From NIOZ-UU13 sp035528395 (GTDB lineage Bacteria > Planctomycetota > Phycisphaerae > Sedimentisphaerales > Anaerobacaceae), in contig DATKYR010000155.1 of NCBI GenBank assembly GCA_035528395.1, positions 1-42,827 on the forward strand: 42,827 bases of DNA, in the 5' to 3' direction. Below are positions 32,777 to 41,620 of the stretch, in pieces. Each line of letters starts with the position of its first letter. Position 1 is the stretch's first letter. Below the pieces are notes generated by a model, which saw only the letters and a list, made by a program, of their open reading frames with translations, was not told where the DNA came from and searched no databases. A program made the position numbers and the translations under genes.

Positions 32777-35700
32777 TTACTCTAACTATTGACAACACAA
32801 AGGTTGAGGTTGAAGAGGGTTCAACTGTCCTCCAGGCCGCCGAGAAACTTGGCATCAAGATTCCAACTCTTTGCCATCATAGGTCTTTGGAACCCTACGG
32901 TGCGTGCCGTGTCTGTCTGGTCGAATTAACCGGATCTCGCGGCTCGATCATTCAGGCTTCCTGCGTCTATCCTGCTCAGGAAGGATTGGTTGTAAAAACT
33001 GATACGGAAAGGGTTTTGAAGAACCGCCGGATTATGCTCGAATTATTATTGGCCCGTTGCCAGGATTCACCACGGATAAAGGAAATGGCCCGGGAGATGG
33101 GTATCGAAGAATCACGTTTTCCCAAGAAGAATGAAGACTGTATCCTCTGCGGACTTTGCACCAGAGTATGTGAGGAAAGGATGGGTGTAGGCGCCGTCAG
33201 TTTTGTCAACAGAGGTTCAGAACGAAAGGTCGCTGTTCCTTACGACAAGCATTCTCCTATCTGTATGGCCTGCGGCGCCTGCACGGTCGTCTGCCCGACC
33301 GATGCTGTGGACCTCTCCGAGGTTACACTCAACAAACCCAGGCCTATCATGGCAGATTATGATATGGGTCTTGTCCAACGGTCTTCCATTTACATACCGT
33401 TCGCTCAGGCAATACCCAAGGTGGCCGTGATTGACCGTAATACCTGTATGCATTTTCTTAAGGACGTATGCAAGTCTTGTGAGAACTTCTGCGAGGCTAA
33501 CGCCATTGACTACGAGCAGGAAGACAAAATCGAACAGATAAATGTCGGCGCCGTTGTACTGTCGCCCGGATTTGAGCAATTTGATCCCGACCTCAAAAAG
33601 GAGCTCGGCTACGCAAGGTATCCCAATGTCCTGTCCAGTCTCCAGTTCGAGCGCCTTCTCTCAGCCAGCGGGCCATTCCTCGGAAAGGTGCTGCGCCTCT
33701 CCGACGAAAAGTCACCCGGGAAGATTGCATGGATACAATGTGTCGGCTCGAGAGAAGTAGATTACAACTATTGCTCCTCGGTCTGCTGTATGTATGCAAC
33801 CAAGGAAGCGATTATTGCCAAGGAGCACGAGCCCGACCTCGATTGCACAATCTTCTTCATCGACATGCGCGCCTATGGCAAAGGATTCGACGCCTATTAC
33901 GAGCGTGCAAAGGCGCTTGGCGTTAAATATATTCGCTGTCGTCCTTCTTCTGTCAAAGAGGTCCCCGGAACAAAGAACCTCAAAATCACATACCAGGCCG
34001 CTGACGGTGAAATCGAAACCGAAGAGTTTGGCATGGTAGTCCTCTCCACGGGTATAAGGCCTCCAAGAGAGGTCCGCGAGCTGGCAGAGAAATTCGGAAT
34101 CGAACTCGATCAGCATGGTTTTGCCGCTACGCTGCCCCTGTCACCAGTGGAAACCTCAAAGCCCGGCGTCTATGTCTGTGGCCCCTTTGCCTCACCGAAG
34201 GACATCCCGGAAACGGTCATGGAGGCATCTGCAGGCGCCGCCAAGGCCATGGCACTACTTACGGAGCAGCGAGGCACTCTAATCACGCACAAGGAGTACC
34301 CACCCGAAAAAGATGTTACCGGCCAGGAGCCGCGCATCGGTGTGTTTATCTGCCACTGCGGCAGGAATATCGGTGGAATCGCCGACGTACCGGACGTAGT
34401 CGAATACGCCAAGACCCTGCCAAATGTCGTCTATGCAGAGCACAACCTGTATACATGCTCGACCGATACGCAGGATAAGATAAAAGAAATGATCGCCGAG
34501 CACGACCTAAACCGTGTAATCGTGGCCTCGTGTAGTCCGAGAACCCATGAGCCGCTCTTCCGCAACACCTGTCGGGAGGCCAGGCTCAACGAATACCTCT
34601 TTGAAATGGCAAATATTCGTGACCAGTGCACCTGGGTGCACATGCATGAGCCGGAAATGGCCACGAGAAAAGCGAAAGACCTTGTCAGGATAGCCGTCGC
34701 CAAGGCAAGGATTCTCGAACCGCTGGTTAAAGGCACTCTCAAAGTCAATAACAAGGCCCTCGTAATCGGCGGTGGCATCGCCGGAATGACAGCAGCTCTC
34801 AACTTGGCTGACCAGGGCTTTAAGGTACATCTCGTTGAAAACCAGGAGCAATTAGGTGGTAACCTTGTTCATATACACAGTTTGCTAAGCGGTGACGACC
34901 CCCAGCAAAAGCTCAAAAACACCATTGAGAAGGTCAACGCTCATCCTAATATAGATGTCTATCTCAAAAGCATTGTATCTGCCGTTGAGGGTTCCATCGG
35001 CAACTTTAAGTCCACAATACAGAATAATGGCGACGGGAAACAAGTCTCACACGGTGTCGTTATCGTTGCCACCGGAGCTGAGCAATACGAGCCGACCGAG
35101 TATCTCTACGGCAAAAACCCTCGCGTCCTTACCCAGCGAACTTTCGAGCAGTGGCTCTCTGAGGATAAAGCCGAGCTTAAAAATGTCAAATCCGTTGTGA
35201 TGATTCAATGCGTTGGTTCACGAGACGAGACACGTCCATATTGCAGCCGCATCTGTTGCTCGGAGGCGGTCAAGAACGCGATTGTTATCAAGAACAAGCA
35301 TCCTGAGACTGATGTTTACATACTCTATCGTGACATCAGAACATACGGCCTGCTCGAAGAACACTACAGAACAGCAAGAGAAAAAGGCGTGCGCTTCATC
35401 CGTTATGAAGAGGACAAGAAACCTGAAGTCTCAGCCAACAATGGCGGCTTCAAAGTCTCCTGTGTAGACCCTGTTCTCAATGTACCCGTCACTATAAACT
35501 CTGACCTGGTTATACTCGCTCCAGCGATAGTACCGGGTGAAACCCTTAGCGAAGTTGGCCAATTATACAAGTTGTCGCTCAATCAGGATAAGTTCTTCCT
35601 TGAGGCGCACATGAAGCTCAGACCGGTCGATTTTGCCACCGATGGCGTTTTCATGTGCGGCTTGGCCCATTGTCCCAAGTCCGTCGAAGAAAGCATCGCC

Positions 35701-36018
35701 CAAGCAGACGCAGCCGCAGCCCGCGCCGCCACCATCCTCTCCAAAGACGAGATCGAGCTGGAAGCCACAATATCGGAAGTCGTGGACGCTAACTGTGATG
35801 GCTGTGCATACTGCATCGACCCGTGCCCATACAACGCATTGACGCTGATTGAATATATGTACAAGGGTGATATCAAGAAAACTGTTGAAAGGGACGCGGC
35901 ATTGTGCAAAGGCTGTGGTGTGTGCCAGGCCACATGCCCGAAGAAGGGAATATTTATTTGGAGTTTCAAACTTGAGCAGCTCAGTGCAATGGTGGAAGCC
36001 GCACTGGAAGTAGCTTAA
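32773..36018 (+). CDS. hdrA: Triple fusion: NuoG N-terminal ferredoxins, HdrA C-terminal half, second HdrA
   Basis: The protein has 1081 residues. Residues 1-75 are a [2Fe-2S] domain (Cys34, 45, 48, 64). About 141-190 holds two [4Fe-4S] motifs (CILCGLCTRVC, CMACGACTVVCP). From about 198 (GLVQRSSIYIPFAQAIPK) the sequence continues as the second half of an HdrA (Cys motif CMHFLKDVCKSCENFC at about 225; CVGSR...YCSSVCC at about 322). It has no N-terminal FAD half; that half lies in the 25578 protein. About 520-1081 is a second HdrA with its own N-terminal domain (FICHCGRNIGG), FAD motif GGGIAGMTAAL (about 664), CVGSR...YCSRICC (about 813) and two C-terminal ferredoxin motifs (about 1008 and 1046). 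This HdrA would be the bifurcating flavin site. Fusion order is unusual. Confidence 0.88.
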   Translation: MITLTIDNTKVEVEEGSTVLQAAEKLGIKIPTLCHHRSLEPYGACRVCLVELTGSRGSIIQASCVYPAQEGLVVKTDTERVLKNRRIMLELLLARCQDSPRIKEMAREMGIEESRFPKKNEDCILCGLCTRVCEERMGVGAVSFVNRGSERKVAVPYDKHSPICMACGACTVVCPTDAVDLSEVTLNKPRPIMADYDMGLVQRSSIYIPFAQAIPKVAVIDRNTCMHFLKDVCKSCENFCEANAIDYEQEDKIEQINVGAVVLSPGFEQFDPDLKKELGYARYPNVLSSLQFERLLSASGPFLGKVLRLSDEKSPGKIAWIQCVGSREVDYNYCSSVCCMYATKEAIIAKEHEPDLDCTIFFIDMRAYGKGFDAYYERAKALGVKYIRCRPSSVKEVPGTKNLKITYQAADGEIETEEFGMVVLSTGIRPPREVRELAEKFGIELDQHGFAATLPLSPVETSKPGVYVCGPFASPKDIPETVMEASAGAAKAMALLTEQRGTLITHKEYPPEKDVTGQEPRIGVFICHCGRNIGGIADVPDVVEYAKTLPNVVYAEHNLYTCSTDTQDKIKEMIAEHDLNRVIVASCSPRTHEPLFRNTCREARLNEYLFEMANIRDQCTWVHMHEPEMATRKAKDLVRIAVAKARILEPLVKGTLKVNNKALVIGGGIAGMTAALNLADQGFKVHLVENQEQLGGNLVHIHSLLSGDDPQQKLKNTIEKVNAHPNIDVYLKSIVSAVEGSIGNFKSTIQNNGDGKQVSHGVVIVATGAEQYEPTEYLYGKNPRVLTQRTFEQWLSEDKAELKNVKSVVMIQCVGSRDETRPYCSRICCSEAVKNAIVIKNKHPETDVYILYRDIRTYGLLEEHYRTAREKGVRFIRYEEDKKPEVSANNGGFKVSCVDPVLNVPVTINSDLVILAPAIVPGETLSEVGQLYKLSLNQDKFFLEAHMKLRPVDFATDGVFMCGLAHCPKSVEESIAQADAAAARAATILSKDEIELEATISEVVDANCDGCAYCIDPCPYNALTLIEYMYKGDIKKTVERDAALCKGCGVCQATCPKKGIFIWSFKLEQLSAMVEAALEVA

Positions 36019-36036
36019 TAGAGGAGTTTGTTTAAT

Positions 36037-36456
36037 ATGTCAGACGAAGAAACTTTCGAACCGGTCATTATTGGTTTCTGTTGCAACTGGTGCTCGTACG
36101 CAGGGGCTGACCTGGCCGGTGTCTCCCGGCAGCAATATCCTCCGAACCTCCGGATTATACGAGTTATGTGTTCTGGAATGGTGCACCCGAACCTGGTTAT
36201 AGATGCCTTGACAAAAGGCGCAGATGGAGTTCTGATTTGCGGTTGCCACATCGGCGATTGTCATTACCTTGAAGGCAATGTTAAGGCTGAAAATCGAAAA
36301 GAAGCAATAGAGCTGATGTTGGAAGATTTCGGCATAGAACCTGAGCGGTTCAGGCTCGAATGGGTATCGGCATCTGAGGGTCCCAGATTCGCTGAGATAG
36401 TCCGAGAAATGACCGAAACAGTACGTGCGCTGGGTCCCAGCATGTACAAGACTTGA
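36037..36456 (+). CDS. mvhD: F420-non-reducing hydrogenase delta subunit-like (MvhD)
   Basis: The protein has 139 residues; ATG with GAGGAG ten bases upstream. It is a complete MvhD with the conserved cysteines of its [2Fe-2S] site (CCNWC at 15-19, MCSG at Cys45, CGCHIGDC at 68-75). MvhD passes electrons from the hydrogenase MvhAG to HdrA in methanogens. It follows the HdrA fusion after 18 bases, the expected partner. The length is normal for the family. Confidence 0.95.
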   Translation: MSDEETFEPVIIGFCCNWCSYAGADLAGVSRQQYPPNLRIIRVMCSGMVHPNLVIDALTKGADGVLICGCHIGDCHYLEGNVKAENRKEAIELMLEDFGIEPERFRLEWVSASEGPRFAEIVREMTETVRALGPSMYKT

Positions 36457-36547
36457 GAGCATGTGTTCGGCTTGAGCACTTTGAGTTAGACTGGTGCATA
36501 TGTAGAGAGCTTTGAAAAGAAAAGACTTGTTTTAGGACTTTTAAGAT

Positions 36548-36739
36548 ATGGCAGAAAAAACTCGCTTCTTCGAAGGCAAGAAATATATGTGGGACGGAGA
36601 AGAGCACGACAACGAAGAGCAAGCAAGTTCGGTGGAGAAACAGTACACCGAAAAGGGCTTCGAGGTTCAGATGTGGCGCGAAGGTGGGAAAGTGCTTATT
36701 TACACACGGCGCGTTGTCACTGAGGTTGTGGTAGAATAA
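36548..36739 (+). CDS. Small hypothetical protein between MvhD and MvhG
   Basis: The protein has 63 residues and is acidic in the middle, with a WDGEEHDNEEQ stretch and an EKGFEVQMW..KVLIYTRRVV beta-hairpin-like end. It has no cysteine, signal peptide or membrane segment. AGGA lies upstream of the ATG. I do not recognise a family. Its place in the hydrogenase block suggests a structural or assembly role, but it could also be unrelated. Composition looks coding. Confidence 0.6.
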   Translation: MAEKTRFFEGKKYMWDGEEHDNEEQASSVEKQYTEKGFEVQMWREGGKVLIYTRRVVTEVVVE

Positions 36740-36752
36740 GACCTAAAGTGAG

Positions 36753-36881
36753 CTAAAGTGACACTTACGTGTCATCCTGAGGCGAAGCCGAAGAGCCTGC
36801 CCTGAGCTTGCCGAATGGATCTGGCCAACGAAAAAGAGATTCTTCGCTTCGCTCAGAATGACAGCTTTGCTGTCACTTTAG
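36753..36881. repeat. 129-bp inverted-repeat element inside the hydrogenase block
   Basis: Terminal inverted repeats of 11 bases (CTAAAGTGACA at 36753-36763, complement at 36871-36881) bound an inner pair, GTCATCCTGAGGCGAAGC (36771-) and TCAGAATGACAG. The middle holds the GCCCTGAGCTTGCCGAATGG motif seen in the 10131 repeat. Length and inner arms match the element at 3815-3943, with different outer ends. It fills most of the spacer before the response regulator gene. Confidence 0.7.
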
Positions 36882-36917
36882 GCACTTTCTAATTTTGATG
36901 TTGCGAAAGGAGAAAAC

Positions 36918-37322
36918 ATGAGTGCTCCAACCATACTGATCATCGATGATGACCCGGATTTCGTGATGGTCACAAAAGCGATCCTCGAGACAAAGCAATA
37001 CAAAGTTCAGTTCGCCTACGATCCGAACGAAGGGTTCGCCAAATTGGAGGAGGAAATACCGGATGCCATTATCCTGGACGTCATGATGGGGAAAGGTGCT
37101 GAGGGATTTATTTTTGCAAGGAAGATCAGAAAAGATCCCCGGTTTGACCAGGTACCTATATTGATGGTTACATCTATGACCGAGCAGACAGGATTTAGAT
37201 TCCCCGGCGGAGATAAACATTCTAAATTCCTGCCTGTTGATGAATACATCGAGAAAGGTATTGAACCGCACCTTCTTTTGGAGAAGGTTGAGCAGCAACT
37301 TGCCAGGAAAAGCAGTGACTGA
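36918..37322 (+). CDS. Single-domain response regulator 1
   Basis: The protein has 134 residues: a receiver domain only, with phosphoacceptor Asp54 (IILDVMMG), acidic pocket residues in IIDDDPD, and Lys in DEYIEKG. Between beta-4 (VPILMVTSM) and beta-5 it has an extra segment (TGFRFPGGDKHSKFLPV), not usual in CheY-type proteins. No output domain is present, so it would act through protein contact, for example on the hydrogenase/Hdr complex or in a relay with the kinase at 39911. GAAAGGAG precedes the ATG. It resembles the second regulator at 41605. Confidence 0.88.
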   Translation: MSAPTILIIDDDPDFVMVTKAILETKQYKVQFAYDPNEGFAKLEEEIPDAIILDVMMGKGAEGFIFARKIRKDPRFDQVPILMVTSMTEQTGFRFPGGDKHSKFLPVDEYIEKGIEPHLLLEKVEQQLARKSSD

Positions 37323-37430
37323 GGTGGGCTAAGTGTTGTTTGTATTGAAGGGAAAATAGCAAGGCATTAATTTAAGAAAATAACAAATCGTTGTTAATTT
37401 TGAGGTTTTTTTTTGAAAGGAGGTAATACC

Positions 37431-38384
37431 GTGGCTGTTAAAATAGCAGAAGAATGGCTGAACATCTGTGGAGGATGTGAGGTCACAATACTGGACATAG
37501 GTGAGCCGCTTCTTGACCTGCTGCCTGAGCTCAATTTTGTCCACATGCCTGTATTGATGGACCATAAGTATTTTGGCCAAACAGGAGAAAAAAAGGAGAT
37601 GGAGATCCCCGAAGCGGATGTGGGGATAATCTCAGGAGGTGTTCGCAACGAGAAGGAAAAGCACGTTGCCGAGGAAATGAGGAAAAAGTGCAAAACCCTC
37701 ATTGCTTTAGGTTCATGTGCGTGCTATGGCGGAATTCCCGCCCTGGCAAATATGTTTCCTCTTGAAGCCCTGTATGAAAAGGTATTCAGAGATTCGAAGA
37801 CGACAGATGCTGCTGATACACCTCAAGAGAATCTTCCCCCTCTACTAGATAGGGTGTACGCTGTAGATGAGGTTGTGCCTGTGGATGTCAGTATTCCGGG
37901 CTGTCCTACGAATCCTGATCTGGTTGTCAAGGCCATCACCGCACTCTTGGAAGGCAAGGAATTCAAGCTTGAGGAGAGAAGTGTTTGCGATGAGTGCCCT
38001 GTAAAACGGGAAAAGAAGGCTGCAGGCGGCCAGATCAAAAGGACCCTTGATTCGATGGAATTCGACCAAAGCAAGCCCTGGGATCAAACAAGATGTTATA
38101 TGGAGCAGGGCTATTTATGTCTGGGACCGGTCACCCTGGCGGGTTGTGGCCATAAGGAAGGAAACGGCGACGGGGTAACAGTCCCACGTTGTATCAAAGG
38201 GTATATGCCGTGCCGTGGATGCTTCGGTCCGATTCGTAAAGGCGCCAATCCCTTAGTTGACATGATGACTGCGATTTCATCTATAGGACTGGACGCAAAA
38301 CAGGTTCCGGACAGACGTGCACTACTAAACAGGTACATTGGTGGTCAAAATCGACTCAGGCCGTTGCCGGTGCGCCCAAAATAG
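37431..38384 (+). CDS. mvhG: [NiFe] hydrogenase small subunit, group 3c-like (MvhG)
   Basis: The protein has 317 residues; GTG 37431 has a near-perfect AAAGGAGGT, which decides the start. Proximal cluster ligands lie in NICGGCEVT (Cys13, Cys16), GSCACYGG and PGCPTNPD. The medial and distal clusters are supplied by CDECPVKREKK, CYMEQGYLCLGP...GCGH and CIKGYMPCRGCFGP. There is no Tat signal, so it is cytoplasmic as in MvhADG. It moves electrons from the NiFe site to MvhD and so to HdrA. The large subunit follows after 17 bases. Confidence 0.94.
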   Translation: MAVKIAEEWLNICGGCEVTILDIGEPLLDLLPELNFVHMPVLMDHKYFGQTGEKKEMEIPEADVGIISGGVRNEKEKHVAEEMRKKCKTLIALGSCACYGGIPALANMFPLEALYEKVFRDSKTTDAADTPQENLPPLLDRVYAVDEVVPVDVSIPGCPTNPDLVVKAITALLEGKEFKLEERSVCDECPVKREKKAAGGQIKRTLDSMEFDQSKPWDQTRCYMEQGYLCLGPVTLAGCGHKEGNGDGVTVPRCIKGYMPCRGCFGPIRKGANPLVDMMTAISSIGLDAKQVPDRRALLNRYIGGQNRLRPLPVRPK

Positions 38385-38401
38385 TAAGGAGGTAAATATT
38401 T

Positions 38402-39841
38402 ATGAAAACGATCACAATAGCCCCAGTAACCAGAATAGAAGGCCACGCCAAGATAACCATCAATCTTGATGATAGCGGTAATGTAGCAGATACTTTCGTC
38501 AATGTGGTGGAGCTTCGCGGCTTCGAGAAGTTCTGTATCGGAAGACCCGTGGAGGAGATGCCGCGCATTGTAACGAGTATCTGCGGGGTTTGTCCGTGGC
38601 ACCATCACCTTGCGTCGGCGAAGGCCAACGATGCCATCTTCGGGGTAACACCACCGCCTACGGGGACAAAGCTCAGGGACCTTTGCCAGAGCATCGCCTA
38701 CTGCTCGGACAAGATACTCCACTTCTTCATCCTGGCCGGCCCGGACTTTGTGATGGGCCCGGATAGTGACTATTCTGTGAGGAACGTTATAGGGATAGCT
38801 CAGGCAAACCCCGAAATAGGAAGGAAAGTCATTCGGAACAGGCACCTCGGCACACAAATGCTCAGCATAATCTCAGGAAAGTCCATTCACCCAGTTACAG
38901 CGGTGCCCGGAGGATTTAGCAAGCCTCTGACTGAAGCCGAACGGGAAAAAGTTGTTCCCATGGCTAATGAGGTTCTCGAGTTTGCCAAGTTCGCGATAGC
39001 CTTCGCCAAGGAGAACATATTTCCAAAGTACCTCGACCTTATCAAGTCAGTGGGAATCATCGAGACAGGTTTTCTGGGCACTGTAACCGACGATGGAACT
39101 CTCGAACTGTACGACGGCAAGGCTCGATTGATGAAACCGGACGGTTCATACGAAGAATTCCCGTATGATCAATACACCGAGTACATTGGAGAACACATCG
39201 AGCCCTGGACATATTTGAAGTTCCCGTATGCGAAGAAGTGGGGTAACTTCAACATGGACCTGGAGAACCCGGTCGGTATATACCGCACGAACACGCTTGC
39301 TCGTATCAATGTCTGCGACAAGATGGCAACGCCGTTGGCGCAGGCGGAGCTTGAAGAGTTCCGGGAGAGCTTTGGTCGGCCAGCCCAGCAAACACTGCTC
39401 TACAACTACGCGAGACTGATCGAACTGGTTTACAACGCCGAGCATGTCGTTGAGTTCCTGAACGACCCGGAGATCACCGGGAAGGAGACACGCGTCCCGG
39501 TCACGCCGCGAGCAGCAAGGGGCGTGGGTTGCGTTGAAGCGCCCAGAGGCACGCTGATTCACGATTATGAGACGGATGAAAACGGGCTGATTACAAATGT
39601 CAATCTGATTGTTGGTACTACCCACAACAATGCACCAATCAATATGTCAGTTAAGCAGGCAGCGAAAGCATTGATCAAGGACGGTAATTACGACCAGGGT
39701 ATCCTCAACAAGGTTGAAATGGCTATTCGCGCTTACGATCCGTGCTTGTCCTGTGCAACGCACAAGCTCGACGGCAGTATAGCTGTAAAGCTTGAGATAC
39801 GGAATGTTGACGGAAAAGTAATCGACACGTTGGCCAATTGA
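38402..39841 (+). CDS. mvhA: [NiFe] hydrogenase large subunit, group 3c-like (MvhA)
   Basis: The protein has 479 residues; ATG with AAGGAGG. The N-terminal RIEGHAKI and the L1 motif ICGVCP (Cys61, Cys64) and the C-terminal L2 motif DPCLSCATH (Cys448, Cys451, His454) provide the four nickel ligands. The 25 residues after His454 form a propeptide to be removed by the endopeptidase, consistent with the protease gene at 42154. The residue before ICGVC is Ser, where many [NiFe] enzymes have Arg. It catalyses reversible H2 activation. The Mvh set plus HdrABC points to an electron-bifurcating H2-linked complex. Confidence 0.95.
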   Translation: MKTITIAPVTRIEGHAKITINLDDSGNVADTFVNVVELRGFEKFCIGRPVEEMPRIVTSICGVCPWHHHLASAKANDAIFGVTPPPTGTKLRDLCQSIAYCSDKILHFFILAGPDFVMGPDSDYSVRNVIGIAQANPEIGRKVIRNRHLGTQMLSIISGKSIHPVTAVPGGFSKPLTEAEREKVVPMANEVLEFAKFAIAFAKENIFPKYLDLIKSVGIIETGFLGTVTDDGTLELYDGKARLMKPDGSYEEFPYDQYTEYIGEHIEPWTYLKFPYAKKWGNFNMDLENPVGIYRTNTLARINVCDKMATPLAQAELEEFRESFGRPAQQTLLYNYARLIELVYNAEHVVEFLNDPEITGKETRVPVTPRAARGVGCVEAPRGTLIHDYETDENGLITNVNLIVGTTHNNAPINMSVKQAAKALIKDGNYDQGILNKVEMAIRAYDPCLSCATHKLDGSIAVKLEIRNVDGKVIDTLAN

Positions 39842-39910
39842 GAAATTTGCCTCTGGTGATTTCTTTTTAACAGGGGGTTTAAGGGCTTTAGTGCAGGCCT
39901 CAGTCAGGCT

Positions 39911-41620
39911 GTGTCCTGCCTGTGTGGATGTACATACATATACTTGCCAGACGAGTATAATTATGTTATACAGAGAAGTATAAATAATTATGGTCCGAAA
40001 TTTCAGGAGAGACTTCTGGAATACGTTCCAGACTGTCCAGATGACTTTCTTTTGCGCCTGAATTGTATTGAGTGCCCAATTGTCCAAGCGGGTACTTTGC
40101 AAAGAGTCGAGAAGTTAGGAAGAAAGTTCGCAAAGAGATTATTTCTAATGGTTTCGGATGAGAATATTCAGACAGCTTCTTATGAACTTCCGCTGCCACA
40201 GGAGCTGCCTGCCGATGCTGAGATCAAAGGCTCGGAAAGACCTTTGCCGGAATCTCTGCTCGTGCAAAATGCATTGTGGTTCTGTCGGGTCAGATGGTTA
40301 ATAATCGCAACTCTTGTCTCTTATGGTATACTGGGTCAATTTCCCGTATCGGTTCACTACTTCGGAATACGTCCTCCTGGGGCGTGGCCCTTCGTAACGG
40401 CTGCCGTTTTGACACTGTACAATCTTGCTTTTCTGTTCTTTGCTCGGACCAAGACCTCTTGGGCTGGCACTATGTTTAATCTCTGGTGCCAGATAATTGC
40501 CGATTTATTGGTTCTCACTGCCGTCGTTTACTTTGTCGGGAGCCTGGAGACGAATATAGCATTCGCATATCTTTTTCACATCGTTCTATCTTGCGTGTTC
40601 TTCTCACGCAGGCAGAGTTTGATTGTAACTATCATGGCTATTGGCATGTTTGCCACGTGTATCACGGTAGAATATGTTTTGAAGATACTGCCTTCGATGA
40701 GTATTTTTGCCGGGTCGTCCTACGAACAGAATACTGCAACAGTACGGGCGATATTGACAGTGAACTTCTTTTTCGCTATCGGAATATGGTTGGTCGTATG
40801 GTATCTTGCCTCTTATCTATCCTCAATGGTGCGCCGGAGAGATTTCGAACTTGATGTGACCAATCGCCTTCTCGTGGCTGCCCAGAAAGAACGGTCCCGA
40901 CATATGCTCGCTACAACCCATCAGTTAAAAGCCCCCTTTGCCGCAATCTATTCCAACGCGCAGCTCCTACTACAAGGATATTGCGGTGATATCCCTGATG
41001 AAGCGTCCCAAGTGATACAACGGATTACAGCGAGATGTCGGCGATTGACCGCAGAAATCCAGGAGATGCTCCAGTTGGCAAATCTAAGCTCAACCAGCCA
41101 GCAGTCTCTTCCACGGACTAAAATAGTTTCAACAGAGTTGCTGATGTGGTGTATATCTCAGGTTGATCCCATAGCTCGTGAACACGGTATTGTGTTCAAA
41201 ACGGATATACGGCCGGTAGCCATTTTGGGTACTGAAGACCACTTCAAAATGCTGTTTGTCAATCTCCTGTCAAATGCGGTGAGATATTCCCATAGAAATG
41301 GGCAGGTACAAATATCCTGCTACCCAGGCCCGAATTCGGAGCCTATTGTCACTATTGCTGATAACGGAATAGGAATCCCGGCGAACAAGTTACCTCGTAT
41401 ATTTGAGGAGCACTACCGTACTAAAGAATCCGTGCAGCACAACAAAGAGTCTTCCGGGCTGGGTTTGGCTATTGTCAAGCACGTAGCTGAATTGTACGGA
41501 ATTCATATCCGAGTGGAGAGTCGTCCCGGTTTCGGTACAAAGTTTGAGCTTAAATTCCCTGCCCCAGATAGAACCTTGGGCAGTGATAAGAAAGGAGAAA
41601 CGAAATGGCCTATCTCTTGA
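39911..41620 (+). CDS. Membrane sensor histidine kinase with Cys-rich N-terminus
   Basis: The protein has 569 residues from GTG 39911; no strong ribosome binding site is visible, so the start is uncertain and an internal start is possible. Residues 1-60 carry a cysteine series (SCLCGCTY, PDCPDD, LNCIECP), a candidate Fe-S or Zn redox-sensing site. Six or so hydrophobic segments follow at about 120-310. The H-box reads THQLKAPFAAI (about residue 335). The ATPase motifs are LFVNLLSNAVRYS, DNGIGIP and SSGLGLAIVKH. It overlaps the downstream regulator by 16 bases, so they form a pair. Located directly after MvhA, it may sense H2, redox state or quinones. Confidence 0.85.
   Translation: MSCLCGCTYIYLPDEYNYVIQRSINNYGPKFQERLLEYVPDCPDDFLLRLNCIECPIVQAGTLQRVEKLGRKFAKRLFLMVSDENIQTASYELPLPQELPADAEIKGSERPLPESLLVQNALWFCRVRWLIIATLVSYGILGQFPVSVHYFGIRPPGAWPFVTAAVLTLYNLAFLFFARTKTSWAGTMFNLWCQIIADLLVLTAVVYFVGSLETNIAFAYLFHIVLSCVFFSRRQSLIVTIMAIGMFATCITVEYVLKILPSMSIFAGSSYEQNTATVRAILTVNFFFAIGIWLVVWYLASYLSSMVRRRDFELDVTNRLLVAAQKERSRHMLATTHQLKAPFAAIYSNAQLLLQGYCGDIPDEASQVIQRITARCRRLTAEIQEMLQLANLSSTSQQSLPRTKIVSTELLMWCISQVDPIAREHGIVFKTDIRPVAILGTEDHFKMLFVNLLSNAVRYSHRNGQVQISCYPGPNSEPIVTIADNGIGIPANKLPRIFEEHYRTKESVQHNKESSGLGLAIVKHVAELYGIHIRVESRPGFGTKFELKFPAPDRTLGSDKKGETKWPIS

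Noticed and set aside
38402..39841. Inactive hydrogenase because Ser replaces Arg before the L1 motif
   Set aside because: All four nickel-ligand cysteines, the C-terminal propeptide and a maturation protease are present. I am not sure the Arg is invariant in group 3c.
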